Part shown: in pieces, positions 8,315 to 17,218 of the stretch
Layout: each line of letters starts with the position of its first letter
How positions within the stretch are numbered: position 1 is the stretch's first letter
Assembly (NCBI GenBank): GCA_945903555.1
Contig: CAMDOJ010000001.1
Span: 1 to 51,869, forward strand
Direction: 5' to 3'
Length of the DNA: 51,869 nucleotides
Source: Chthoniobacter flavus
GTDB lineage: Bacteria > Verrucomicrobiota > Verrucomicrobiia > Chthoniobacterales > Terrimicrobiaceae
The notes under the pieces: generated by a model
What the model saw: only the letters and a program-made list of their open reading frames with translations
What the model was told of the DNA's origin: nothing
The model's database searches: none
Translations under genes and position numbers: made by a program

Positions 8315-9571
8315 TTACTTTTTCAGTTTCAACCTTAGGAAGGTCGGTACGTCCAAGTCCTCGCCCTCGACGATAGTTGGTTCGATCTTATCAAATCGTC
8401 CGCGCGTGACGGGATCCAACGGCAGCAAGGGTTGTTCGACTTTTTGAGTGGGCGGCTTTTCTGTCGGATGGGCGGCGTGTGCAACAGGCACCTCGAAAAA
8501 AGGAACCTCGGTTTGTTGCGGTTTGCTGGCGGGTTGAGGTGTTGGCGAAGGCTGTGTGAGATACGAGAGATCCGTGGTGGCTTTAATTTGTGGTGTGGCA
8601 CGTTTCTCTTCACCACATCGGCCGATGATTGCGACTGAAAGGGGTGAGTAGGGATCTTGTGATACACTGACGCCTAGGTTGAGCATGGCCGATGCGGAAA
8701 GATTCTTGGAGATCTCTTTCATGATTTCAGATACCTCTTCCATGCTTAAAGAGGGAGGGCCGGAAATATGGACAAGGAGTCTTCCTGCATCGTGTAGGAG
8801 GCGGCCCCGATCCAATAGGGGGCTTCGAAGAGTGGCGTCAATCACGTGACGGACGCGGTCATCGCCGCCGGCATCGCCACATCCAAATAGGCAGGAATCT
8901 TCGCTGTGCCGGAGTACGGCAAGCATGTCGGGAAGCGAAACTGGTATTGGTCCGTTACTGGTGACGATACGATTGAGGCTTGAAATCGCACGGAAAAGAA
9001 GACTATCGCAAACGGAAAATGTCTCACCGACTTCGGCGTGGGGGGCTATCAGTTCAGCCATACGATCATTTTCAAAATGGAGAATGGCATCTGCGAAGCG
9101 GGTGATTTCACGGAGTGCTGTGGCCGCTTGCTGGGCGCGGCGGCGCCCCTCGAAAGAAAAGGGAGATGTGACCACAGCGATAACGAGAGCCCCATTTTGT
9201 TTTGCCAACTCGGCCACGAGCGGAGTTGCGCCTGATCCCGTTCCCCCTCCAAGCCCGGCACAGATGAAAATGATATTCCTTCCCTCGATGGCTCGCTGGA
9301 TTTCTCCAGACGATTCCTTAACCGCATCCAAACCAATTTCGGGATCGCCGCCGGTTCCTAGTCCATGGGTGGTCATTTGTCCCATGGAGATTTTTTTTGA
9401 GGCGAGCGTATTCGAAATCGATTGTTGGTCGGTATTGATCGCGAGTGTTTCCATTGGAAAGCTGGCCTGCGCGATTAGGCGATCCATGATGTTTATGCCT
9501 GCATTTCCTAGGGCAATGAAGAGTGATTGCGTTTCACTTTGGCCAGCCAGGTATCGCGGGAAGATGATCAT
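8315..9571 (-). CDS. ftsZ: Cell division protein FtsZ (divergent)
   Basis: Tubulin-like GTPase that forms the division ring. The 418-residue protein has the tubulin signature GGGTGSG at 108-114, LAINTDQQ near 43-50, and a C-terminal peptide, DLDVPTFLRLKL, of the type that binds FtsA, after a Pro/Gln-rich linker. Two loops are unusual. The T1 loop, normally GGGGN-like, reads ALGNAGIN (20-27). The T7 synergy loop, normally NxDFxD, reads PVSLPD (210-215), keeping only the last aspartate, D215. The N-terminal extension is short. It overlaps ftsA by 4 bases, the canonical ftsQ-ftsA-ftsZ order. There is no second ftsZ in the window. Identity is firm; GTPase behaviour may differ from the model proteins. 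Confidence 0.95.
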   Translation of the reverse strand: MIIFPRYLAGQSETQSLFIALGNAGINIMDRLIAQASFPMETLAINTDQQSISNTLASKKISMGQMTTHGLGTGGDPEIGLDAVKESSGEIQRAIEGRNIIFICAGLGGGTGSGATPLVAELAKQNGALVIAVVTSPFSFEGRRRAQQAATALREITRFADAILHFENDRMAELIAPHAEVGETFSVCDSLLFRAISSLNRIVTSNGPIPVSLPDMLAVLRHSEDSCLFGCGDAGGDDRVRHVIDATLRSPLLDRGRLLHDAGRLLVHISGPPSLSMEEVSEIMKEISKNLSASAMLNLGVSVSQDPYSPLSVAIIGRCGEEKRATPQIKATTDLSYLTQPSPTPQPASKPQQTEVPFFEVPVAHAAHPTEKPPTQKVEQPLLPLDPVTRGRFDKIEPTIVEGEDLDVPTFLRLKLKK

Positions 9572-10782
9572 ATCAAATGGAGTTTTCTGCTTATGGAACT
9601 AATGAATCGATTCAAAAAGGATTCCTGAGGATAATCGGTATCGACGGCGTGCGCGTATTTCACCAGTCCGATGCAGGTTGAAAGTTGAGGGTTATCAAAT
9701 GCCGATGTCGGTCCTGTGACGGATTGGGCATGGGCAAAGTGAACCGGCACTTCGAACACGCTTTCCGCCACCTCGCGGACTCCCTTAATGAGGCTGCAAC
9801 CTCCGGTGAGGATGATCCCTGATCCTAGAAGTCGGATGGGAACGACATCTTGAATCCGGTTGCGGAGAATTCCAAAAAGTTCGTGCAGTCGAGAGTGGAT
9901 GATGTGGTTGAGCATGCTGCGATCGATTTCTTTGCCTGAAAAGCCGGTGTCGTTTTTCAGCGTGATCTTTTCAGCGCCTGCAAAGTTTTCCAAACTGGCC
10001 GATCCCTCTTCAATTTTGAGTTTCTCGGCGCGGGTGATCGGAATTCGTAGACCGATGCAGAGGTCGTTCGTAATATGGTCACCCCCGATAGCAATCACTC
10101 CGCTTTGTCTAACAACGCCGTTGTGATAAACGATGTAGTCCGTCACTCCGCCCCCGATATCAATAACAACAACACCGGATGCCTTTTTCTGGTCATCCAA
10201 AATAATCTGGGCGGACGCCACGGAGTTCACCACCACGTCTTCAACGTCGATACCGATCTTACGCACGCAGCGGATGGTGCTTTGGATGCGATTGACGACA
10301 CCATGAATGATGTGGTAATCGGCCTCCAGTTTCGATCCCCCGATCCCTATTGGATCTATGACTCCATCACGCCCATCGACGTAATATTGCTGTAAGATCG
10401 AGTGAAGGATATCGTTTTCCTTTGGGAGAATGACCTCTTTGTCCTTCGAGGCGATGTCTTCGATTTCCTTTTCCGTAATCTCGCCCCCGCCCTCAATGGT
10501 GACCGAGCGGCGGTGGTTTGAACTTTCGATGTGGCTACCTGTGACTGCGAGCCAGACGCTTTTGATCTCGTGATCGCTCCTTTCCTCGGCATCGGAAAGG
10601 GCGTCGTGGACACAATTTGAAGCATTCTGAAAATCCACGATCTCACCTTTGCGGACCCCTCTGGATGGGCTTTCGCCAACACCAAGCAGCCGTACTTCGC
10701 CATCTCTGCGGCACTCTGCCACGATAGCACAAACTTTCGTCGTTCCGATTTCTAGGCCGACATGGATTTTTTCGCGTGCCAT
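9568..10782 (-). CDS. ftsA: Cell division protein FtsA
   Basis: Actin-like ATPase that tethers FtsZ filaments to the inner membrane. The 404-residue protein starts with the phosphate-1 motif GLEIGTTKVCAIVAE, contains the SHS2 (1C) insertion, the phosphate-2 motif VVIDIGGGVTDYIVY and the adenosine motif GIILTGGCSLIKG. It ends in a short amphipathic helix, SFLNRFISSISRKLHLI, of the type used for membrane attachment. The ATG shares one base with the ftsQ stop (TGATG) and the gene overlaps ftsZ by 4 bases, so the three should be translated in a coupled way. Confidence 0.97.
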   Translation of the reverse strand: MAREKIHVGLEIGTTKVCAIVAECRRDGEVRLLGVGESPSRGVRKGEIVDFQNASNCVHDALSDAEERSDHEIKSVWLAVTGSHIESSNHRRSVTIEGGGEITEKEIEDIASKDKEVILPKENDILHSILQQYYVDGRDGVIDPIGIGGSKLEADYHIIHGVVNRIQSTIRCVRKIGIDVEDVVVNSVASAQIILDDQKKASGVVVIDIGGGVTDYIVYHNGVVRQSGVIAIGGDHITNDLCIGLRIPITRAEKLKIEEGSASLENFAGAEKITLKNDTGFSGKEIDRSMLNHIIHSRLHELFGILRNRIQDVVPIRLLGSGIILTGGCSLIKGVREVAESVFEVPVHFAHAQSVTGPTSAFDNPQLSTCIGLVKYAHAVDTDYPQESFLNRFISSISRKLHLI

Positions 10783-11741
10783 CAGTTTTTCTTTCCTCTC
10801 GTTTTTTGCTGTGTGAATTTGGGTTTTTCGGAAATCTGCTGGCGTTTTGGGGTGGTGGGTAGTGAAGCCATTACAAATTTAACGGCTGTGTTTTTCTTTG
10901 CCATCAAGTTGACGGATTCGAGTTGCCTTCCGGTATCGCGGCAATGCTCGAGGAGTCGTCGGAGTTTTTCGATTTGAGTGGGAAAATCATCGGAGGCGAA
11001 TTTGATATGTGTATTTTGATCGGTGATAGCGTCGATACAGTAGCCCTTGCTGATATTGAGCGATCGAATCACGAGTAGCGAATCTACAGAAGTGCGAGCG
11101 ATGGATAGAAGGGTGAGAGCCTTCTTGAGATCGTCGTTATGCAGGGATTCGCGGTCTCCGATCTCGGCAGAGTTGACGCCGTATATCACTGGTAACTGAT
11201 GGTGCGATGTGGTGATCAAAAGGGGTTTCATGAGAAAACCGCTCGCATCGACCAATTCCATGCTCGTTGGATTGTATGGCGTCGAGGGATCCGAGGCCGA
11301 GGTAACCCAAGCCACCGGAACTCGTGAGGTGAGGGTGATCTTGACTGTCGAAGGGAGAATGCGCTCGATTAAGACGTCAGCCACCATAGGAATCGACCGG
11401 AGTGACTTTTCCGTGCCTGCCAGATCGATGCTAAAAATATTTTCACCGACTTCAATGCCAGTTCTGGCTATGAGATCCTCTCCGGTGATCACGTCATCCA
11501 GTTTGAGGTTGAGTTCGCGAAGGTTGTAGGCTGGGTTGCAATAAAAGAATTTGTCCAAGGCCTTGTTCGTGCCATACCAAGCCACTCCACAGAGTAGAGC
11601 CACTACGATTCCCAAGAGAGATAGTTTCGCCGCAATTTCCTGCCGCTTGCGCCGTGCGGTGGTCGCGCGAATCCTGACATTGAGCAACTGCCGCCCCCTG
11701 CTGGATCTCCTCACACCTTCATCTCTCGGTCCGATATTCAT
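10782..11741 (-). CDS. ftsQ: Cell division protein FtsQ/DivIB
   Basis: A 319-residue bitopic division protein of the FtsQ/DivIB family, part of the FtsQLB complex that controls septal wall synthesis. It has a basic cytoplasmic N-terminus of about 40 residues, one membrane helix (LSLLGIVVALLCGVAWYG) and a POTRA domain whose opening NLRELNLKLDDVITGEDLIA is typical. A beta domain and a polar, basic C-terminal tail follow. It sits between ddl and ftsA, the standard position, sharing one base with each neighbour. Confidence 0.93.
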   Translation of the reverse strand: MNIGPRDEGVRRSSRGRQLLNVRIRATTARRKRQEIAAKLSLLGIVVALLCGVAWYGTNKALDKFFYCNPAYNLRELNLKLDDVITGEDLIARTGIEVGENIFSIDLAGTEKSLRSIPMVADVLIERILPSTVKITLTSRVPVAWVTSASDPSTPYNPTSMELVDASGFLMKPLLITTSHHQLPVIYGVNSAEIGDRESLHNDDLKKALTLLSIARTSVDSLLVIRSLNISKGYCIDAITDQNTHIKFASDDFPTQIEKLRRLLEHCRDTGRQLESVNLMAKKNTAVKFVMASLPTTPKRQQISEKPKFTQQKTRGKKN

Positions 11742-12661
11742 TATCTTTGTTTCTTTGCCATTGAGAGACCTGCGATTTCCTCGCAGAGGGAAGGGTAGTC
11801 GAGTCCAGCCACGGCTGCCGCTTTGGGAAGGAGGCTCAGCTCTGTCATTCCGGGGATGGTGTTGATTTCCAAAACACTCATTGATCCATCTGGCGCGAGT
11901 AGGATGTCCACGCGAGAATAAACTTCTAGGTCAAGGGCATGGTGCGCAGCCAGAGCGGTTTCTTGAATGCGGAGCGCAAGTTCCGAGCTTAGCGGAGCTG
12001 GCACAAAATACTCGGAGGCTCCGCTGGTGTATTTGTTGTCGTAATCGTAAAAGCCATCTTTAGGAACAATTTCGACCACTGGCAGCGCGGCGTTGCCCAA
12101 AATGCCCACGGTTAATTCTCGCCCTGAAAAAAATGCCTCCACCAGAACTTCATCTCCATATTTGAAGCAATCCTCCAACGCCGCAGCTAAAGACTCAGGC
12201 TTACGTACGATATGGACTCCGACACTGGATCCCTGTTGAGGGGCCTTAACGACATAGGGGGGGGCCATTCGGGGGCTTTGCCCTACACGAATCGAATGCC
12301 AAGTCGATGTGGGGACGCCGGCACGGTCGAAGCATTCCTTGGTTCGGATTTTATCGAAGGCCGCGCGACTCCCATTGATGCCTTCACCGGTGTAGGCGAT
12401 GCCGCGTTGACTCAGGATTTCCTGAATCTGTCCGTCTTCACCGAAAGTGCCATGGATGATATTGAATGCGAGTTCGGTGTCATCTGGGAGATCGAAATCT
12501 GGGCTAGTGACATCGATTTCGTGTACTTTTGCGCCGCAGATCTGGAGGGCCTTTGCGACAGCAGTCCCAGAACGCAGCGACACTTCGCGTTCTTTTCCTG
12601 GCCCCCCTTTGAGCAGGGCAACCGACTTACCTTTCAAAATTCCGGAATACATTTGTCTCAT
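11741..12661 (-). CDS. ddl: D-alanine--D-alanine ligase
   Basis: ATP-grasp enzyme making D-Ala-D-Ala for the end of the peptidoglycan stem peptide. The 306 residues match the short DdlB-type length. Visible motifs include LLKGGPGKEREVSLRSG at the start, the ATP-binding lysine region VVKAPQQGSSVGVHIV, the central LVEAFFSGRELTVGIL, and the C-terminal metal-site segment VLEINTIPGMTELSLLPKAA. It overlaps murC-murB by 4 bases and ftsQ by 1 base, the usual ddl-ftsQ order. The first ATG was chosen because of the ATGA overlap; an ATG three codons later would also give a full enzyme. Confidence 0.96.
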   Translation of the reverse strand: MRQMYSGILKGKSVALLKGGPGKEREVSLRSGTAVAKALQICGAKVHEIDVTSPDFDLPDDTELAFNIIHGTFGEDGQIQEILSQRGIAYTGEGINGSRAAFDKIRTKECFDRAGVPTSTWHSIRVGQSPRMAPPYVVKAPQQGSSVGVHIVRKPESLAAALEDCFKYGDEVLVEAFFSGRELTVGILGNAALPVVEIVPKDGFYDYDNKYTSGASEYFVPAPLSSELALRIQETALAAHHALDLEVYSRVDILLAPDGSMSVLEINTIPGMTELSLLPKAAAVAGLDYPSLCEEIAGLSMAKKQR

Positions 12662-14946
12662 AAATCCACTCCCACGATTTGAACCTCGGTTTCGAGAGAG
12701 ATACCTCTGTCTCGCTCCGCTGCTATCTGGATTTCGTGGATGAGAGTCAGCACATCCTTTGCTGTAGCGCCTCCATCGTTTACGATGAAGTTACCATGGA
12801 TGTCAGATACCCTTGCCGATCCGACAGCAAAACTTTTAAATCCCAGTTCCTCGATTAATTTTCCAGCAGGAATATTTTCTGGGTTCTTAAAGATGCAACC
12901 GGCACTCGCAGCGACAGGTTGGCTTTGCCGGCGCTTCGCCATTGATTGAGCGATCACCGTATCGATCGCGGATTTCGATCCGGCATGTCCGCGCATCACT
13001 GCCGAGAGCGCATAGTTCTGACGAAGTGTTGGCACGTTGCGATAGTGGACGTCCATTTCCTTCGGGGTTTTCACAAAAATATTACCGTCTTGATCGCAGT
13101 AGCGGACGCGGACGATCTGGTCGAACGTTTGGACACCCATCGCGCCGGCATTCATGCGAAGTCCGCCACCAAGATTTCCTGGAATGCCCTCCATCCACTC
13201 AAAGCCCGCGATATCGGCATTGCGGGCAAGTGCGCTGAGTTGCTTGAACTTGACTCCCACGCCTGCCGAGATTTCCACCCCATTCACTTCATGGAGCTGG
13301 AATTCCCCGCGTGAAAGATAGGCGACCACACCAGGTATGCCTCCATCTCTGACCAGCAGGTTCGATCCGCGCCCCATGACCATAAAGGGGATGTCCTCAT
13401 CGAAGCAGTGACTAACAAGATCGGCAAATCCTTCTTCAGTCTCGGGCTCCACCCAGTATTGCGCGGGTCCGCCTATCCGCATCGTTGTGTGCTTCGATAG
13501 GGGTTCATAAAGGCGAATCGTCCCCTCGCGCATGATCCCCTGTAATCGGGACTTGATTTGTAAATCCTTCGCAAGGCGTTTCGCAGCCTCATGGATATTG
13601 CCTGCACCCAAAGTGATGATTAGGTCACCATCCTCAAGCACACTGGCCGCCGCTTGATGGATCTTATTTAAATCAGCAACATGAACAGCTGAGGGATGAC
13701 CGTGTGCGATCATCGCGTCCACAACGGTCTGGCCGGAGATGCCTGTAATAGGCTTTTCGCTTGCCGGATAAATGTCGGCTACAAAAACATGGTCAGCTAA
13801 GTCGAAGGCGCGTCCGAATTCCTCTTTGAGTCCCTGTGTGCGGGTGTAGCGATGGGGTTGAAATATGGCCACGACGCGCTTGTGTCGGCCGGTTCGGGCC
13901 GTGGCCAGAGTCGCGGCGATCTCCGTGGGATGGTGTCCGTAATCATCGATAATGAGGTTTTTCTCGGATTCATAAATGACCTCGAATCTGCGTTTGGCTC
14001 CACGAAATGTGGCAAGGGAAGCGGCCATCTTTTCGAAGGGAACGCCGATTTCTGATCCCAGCGCAATGACGGAGAGGGCATTGACGGCATTGTGAACGCC
14101 CGGGATGTTGAGGATGATTCTTCCAAGAGTGACGCCCTGACGCTGCACATTGAACTCGGACTTGAAGTGGGCCGTCGTTAAATCAGTGATTCTGTAATAG
14201 GCGGATTCTGATTGGCCATATGAGATGGCTTGGGGATTGCTACTGCAAACTCGGCGCGAACCTTCATCATCCGCACAATAAAAAATGTTCCCGCTCGTCT
14301 GTGACGTCAATTTGGAATAAACAGCGTCAATTGCGCTCAGATCCTTGTAAAAATCAAGGTGCTCGGGCTCAATATTGAGAACGATAGCGTGGTGGGGATG
14401 GTAATTAATCAAGGTGCCATCACTCTCGTCACCTTCGGCAACAAAGTATTCCCCCTCGGAATCCCATCTGGCATTGGTTCCAAGAATGGGAATTTCCGCG
14501 CCAACGTAGTGGGATGGCTTAAGACCACCTCCGCGCAAGACATGTGCGGCCATCGCAGAAGTGGTGGTTTTTCCATGCATGCCGCAAACAACGATCCCCT
14601 TGCGGGACGCCATCATGGCAGCGAGAGAATCCGCCCTCCGGGCCATTGGAATTCCGAGATGGACAGCTTCGTCGAATGCTGGGTTGCCAGCTTTGATGGC
14701 CGATGAATACAAGACAATCTCAGCATCGCTCACGCACTCGGCGGAGTGAGGGGAGTGGAATCTAAGCCCTTTTTTCTGAAGGCGATCGATTTCAATCGTA
14801 TCTACTTTGTCGGAGCCGCTCACATGATGTCCGAGTCCGAGAAGGAGCGCGGCAATACCGCTCATGCCCGAGCCAGCCACGCCGATCAGGTGGATGCGGA
14901 GAGGGGTGCCTGAAGTGAGTGCAGCGCGAAGGTCTTCCGCTTTCAC
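12658..14946 (-). CDS. murC-murB: Bifunctional UDP-MurNAc--L-alanine ligase / UDP-N-acetylenolpyruvoylglucosamine reductase
   Basis: One 762-residue protein joins two consecutive enzymes of the muropeptide pathway in reverse order. Residues 1 to about 465 are MurC: the N-terminal dinucleotide-like GVAGSGMSGIA, the ATP loop GMHGKTTT near 122-129, and the C-terminal ligase domain with FQPHRYTR. Residues from about 472 are MurB, an FAD-dependent NADPH reductase, with GRGSNLL at 525-531, GIPGNLGGGLRMNAGA at 587-602, and SAGCIFKNP at 681-689. In most MurB proteins the position of C684 is the catalytic serine; here it is cysteine. There is no stop or frameshift at the junction. It overlaps murG and ddl by 4 bases each. 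Such fusions are known in PVC bacteria. Confidence 0.97.
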   Translation of the reverse strand: MKAEDLRAALTSGTPLRIHLIGVAGSGMSGIAALLLGLGHHVSGSDKVDTIEIDRLQKKGLRFHSPHSAECVSDAEIVLYSSAIKAGNPAFDEAVHLGIPMARRADSLAAMMASRKGIVVCGMHGKTTTSAMAAHVLRGGGLKPSHYVGAEIPILGTNARWDSEGEYFVAEGDESDGTLINYHPHHAIVLNIEPEHLDFYKDLSAIDAVYSKLTSQTSGNIFYCADDEGSRRVCSSNPQAISYGQSESAYYRITDLTTAHFKSEFNVQRQGVTLGRIILNIPGVHNAVNALSVIALGSEIGVPFEKMAASLATFRGAKRRFEVIYESEKNLIIDDYGHHPTEIAATLATARTGRHKRVVAIFQPHRYTRTQGLKEEFGRAFDLADHVFVADIYPASEKPITGISGQTVVDAMIAHGHPSAVHVADLNKIHQAAASVLEDGDLIITLGAGNIHEAAKRLAKDLQIKSRLQGIMREGTIRLYEPLSKHTTMRIGGPAQYWVEPETEEGFADLVSHCFDEDIPFMVMGRGSNLLVRDGGIPGVVAYLSRGEFQLHEVNGVEISAGVGVKFKQLSALARNADIAGFEWMEGIPGNLGGGLRMNAGAMGVQTFDQIVRVRYCDQDGNIFVKTPKEMDVHYRNVPTLRQNYALSAVMRGHAGSKSAIDTVIAQSMAKRRQSQPVAASAGCIFKNPENIPAGKLIEELGFKSFAVGSARVSDIHGNFIVNDGGATAKDVLTLIHEIQIAAERDRGISLETEVQIVGVDL

Positions 14947-16061
14947 TTGGTGGCCCCCCTTACGGCTTTTTCCATCACATCGGCGACATTCGACGCGGCG
15001 GTGCTGGGGGCGATCTTTCGCGCTGTTGCGGACATTTTTTCCCGGCGTGCGCTGTCATTCAGGAGATTGGTAACCATCTCGGCGAAGGATTCGGGGTTGG
15101 CTTCTTTTTCAGCGACCAATTCTGCGGCTCCGGCTTGGGAGTAAATCTCAGCATTGGCTTTCTGATGGTCGTCCGTTGCAAATGGGTAGGGGATGAGAAT
15201 AGAAGGAAGTCCGAACTGAGAAATCTCACTTAAACTGGATGCTCCTGCTCGTGATATAACAAGATCCGAGGCTGAATAGGCCTCTTCCATGCGATGATGA
15301 AACGGCGCTACATAATGGGAAATGTTATCCCGTTGGTAATTCGCCGCAGCAAGGCGGTCATCATTTTTTCCTGTTAGATGGATGATTTGGATGCCAGACC
15401 CAGAGAGAAGCGGCGCGCTTTTAAAGAGGAGTTGGTTGATGCCGCTTGCACCCTGACTGCCGCCTGTGACTAAAAGTGTCTGACGTGTGGGATCGAGACC
15501 AAACACCTTCATTGCCTCTGCCCTTTCGAGTGGGTGGCCAAGGTTTCGTCGAACAGGAGTACCCGTATTGATGCAGTGAGCAGAAGGGAACCGCTGACGA
15601 CTTTCTTCAAACCCTATCAGTACCGAGGTGGCGAATTTGGCTGCGAGACGGTTTGCTCGGCCGGGGATAGCATTCGACTCGTGAACAAAGCAAGGCAGGC
15701 CCTTTAATCGCGCAGCCAGGATTGGTGCGGTCGAAGTGAAGCCTCCCATGCCCAGCACCACGGAAGGTCGGAATTTACGATAAATCTTTTTGCACTGGCT
15801 GTAGCTTTCCCAGAAGCGTCGGATAAATCCCACAAATGCAGGAGATAGGATATTGCTGGGCAATCCTACCGAAGGCAATTTTTCCGCTCGAAACTCGGGA
15901 TGGTCACGTAGAGCGGTTGTATCGATTTCCTTTTCCGAAACGAAAAGTAAAACCTCATGACCACGTTCATGCAAAGTCTCTGCAACCGCCAAGCCTGGGA
16001 ATAAATGCCCGCCAGTGCCGCCGCATGCGATGACTGCTCTAAATGGGTTTTGTTGGCTCAT
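14943..16061 (-). CDS. murG: UDP-GlcNAc:lipid I N-acetylglucosaminyltransferase
   Basis: Peripheral inner-membrane GT-B glycosyltransferase that adds GlcNAc to lipid I to form lipid II. The 372-residue protein has the glycine-rich loop CGGTGGHLFPGLAVAE at the start, GMGGFTSTAPILAARLKGLP, the second G-loop LVTGGSQGASGINQLL, and the UDP-GlcNAc binding segment SDLVISRAGASSLSEISQFG followed by PYPFATDDHQKANA. Length and motifs are standard. It overlaps ftsW upstream and murC-murB downstream by 4 bases each. Confidence 0.97.
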   Translation of the reverse strand: MSQQNPFRAVIACGGTGGHLFPGLAVAETLHERGHEVLLFVSEKEIDTTALRDHPEFRAEKLPSVGLPSNILSPAFVGFIRRFWESYSQCKKIYRKFRPSVVLGMGGFTSTAPILAARLKGLPCFVHESNAIPGRANRLAAKFATSVLIGFEESRQRFPSAHCINTGTPVRRNLGHPLERAEAMKVFGLDPTRQTLLVTGGSQGASGINQLLFKSAPLLSGSGIQIIHLTGKNDDRLAAANYQRDNISHYVAPFHHRMEEAYSASDLVISRAGASSLSEISQFGLPSILIPYPFATDDHQKANAEIYSQAGAAELVAEKEANPESFAEMVTNLLNDSARREKMSATARKIAPSTAASNVADVMEKAVRGATK

Positions 16062-17197
16062 GCTCGGGGTTCAATGTGGGGCCGAAGTAGTGTCGGGGCA
16101 GAGAGGGATTCGAACGGTTTGCCCTGTAGGTGGATATTCACGATCAGCCCGATGAGTAGCATGCAGATGCAAAGATTTGAGCCCCCGTAGCTAATGAACG
16201 GGAGGGGCATTCCTTTATTAGGTAAAAGGGAAGTGGTGACACCAATATTGACCGCCGCTTGAAGGGTGATCATCACAACCGATCCGAATCCCAGAAGCAT
16301 GCCGAAGCGGTCTTTTGCATTGATGGCCACGAGTGCTCCACACAGACAGATGCAAAGGTAGGCAGCAACAGTGAGAGTGGTAAATATCAGGCCCAGTTCC
16401 TCGCCCACCATCGGAAAAATAAAGTCGGTGTGCGCGTAGGGAAGGTAGAGCATTTTTTGGCGGCCTTCTCCGAGGCCCAACCCACCGAATCCGCCGGAAC
16501 CAAAGGCGATGAGGGCTTGCCATTGTTGAAGACCTTCGCCGAGGGCGTATTTTTCAGGCTCCATAAATGCCAGCAGGCGCCCGTGGCGTTCCGATATATT
16601 AAAAGCCAGAAAAGCCATGCCAGCTAGGCCTACGGCAATGAGTGTTCCCATCCATCGCAACGAGGCTCCGGCAACAAACATAACGGTAACGGCCGTGCCG
16701 CCGATGAGCGCGGTGTTGCCAATGTCGATCTCAAGAAGAATGAGAGTCATAAGCGATGCCAGAATTCCCATCGGGTAAAGGAGTCCTGATCTGAATTCTT
16801 TAAAAGAGATGTCGGTTCGTGAATACCACCAGGCCAGAAAGAAAAGCGATGCCACCTTGGCGAGTTCGCTGGGCTGGAATGTCATGCCGATATTGATCCA
16901 GCGGGAAGATCCATTGATTCGCATGCCGATCGGAGGGATGAAACAAAGGATAAGAAGAAAGGCTGCCAAACCAAAAAATGCCCACCAGAATTTCTGCCAA
17001 AGATGATAATCAAAGTAGGCGAAGACGATAGCTACTGCGGATGCGATGCATAACCACATGCATTGCCGCTTTACAAAAAAGTACATGTCTCCATGGCTGT
17101 CACGTGCGAAGGCACTGGTGCTGAAAAGCATCACCAATCCTAATGCAATGAGACCCGCCACCGATAATAGCAGGAGATATATCGCGTTTCTTTGCAT
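16058..17197 (-). CDS. ftsW: Septal peptidoglycan glycosyltransferase FtsW
   Basis: SEDS-family polytopic membrane protein that polymerises lipid II at the septum together with the FtsI transpeptidase. The 379 residues contain about ten membrane helices and the family motifs MTFQPSELAKVASLFFLAWW, GRQKMLYLPYAHTDFIFPMVGEELG and GMPLPFISYGGSN. It could in principle be RodA, but its position next to murG in a dcw cluster favours FtsW. It starts 21 bases after the LysM gene and overlaps murG by 4 bases. Confidence 0.95.
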   Translation of the reverse strand: MQRNAIYLLLLSVAGLIALGLVMLFSTSAFARDSHGDMYFFVKRQCMWLCIASAVAIVFAYFDYHLWQKFWWAFFGLAAFLLILCFIPPIGMRINGSSRWINIGMTFQPSELAKVASLFFLAWWYSRTDISFKEFRSGLLYPMGILASLMTLILLEIDIGNTALIGGTAVTVMFVAGASLRWMGTLIAVGLAGMAFLAFNISERHGRLLAFMEPEKYALGEGLQQWQALIAFGSGGFGGLGLGEGRQKMLYLPYAHTDFIFPMVGEELGLIFTTLTVAAYLCICLCGALVAINAKDRFGMLLGFGSVVMITLQAAVNIGVTTSLLPNKGMPLPFISYGGSNLCICMLLIGLIVNIHLQGKPFESLSAPTLLRPHIEPRA

Positions 17198-17218
17198 TTC
17201 TTAGAGAGAAGCGGCTAA

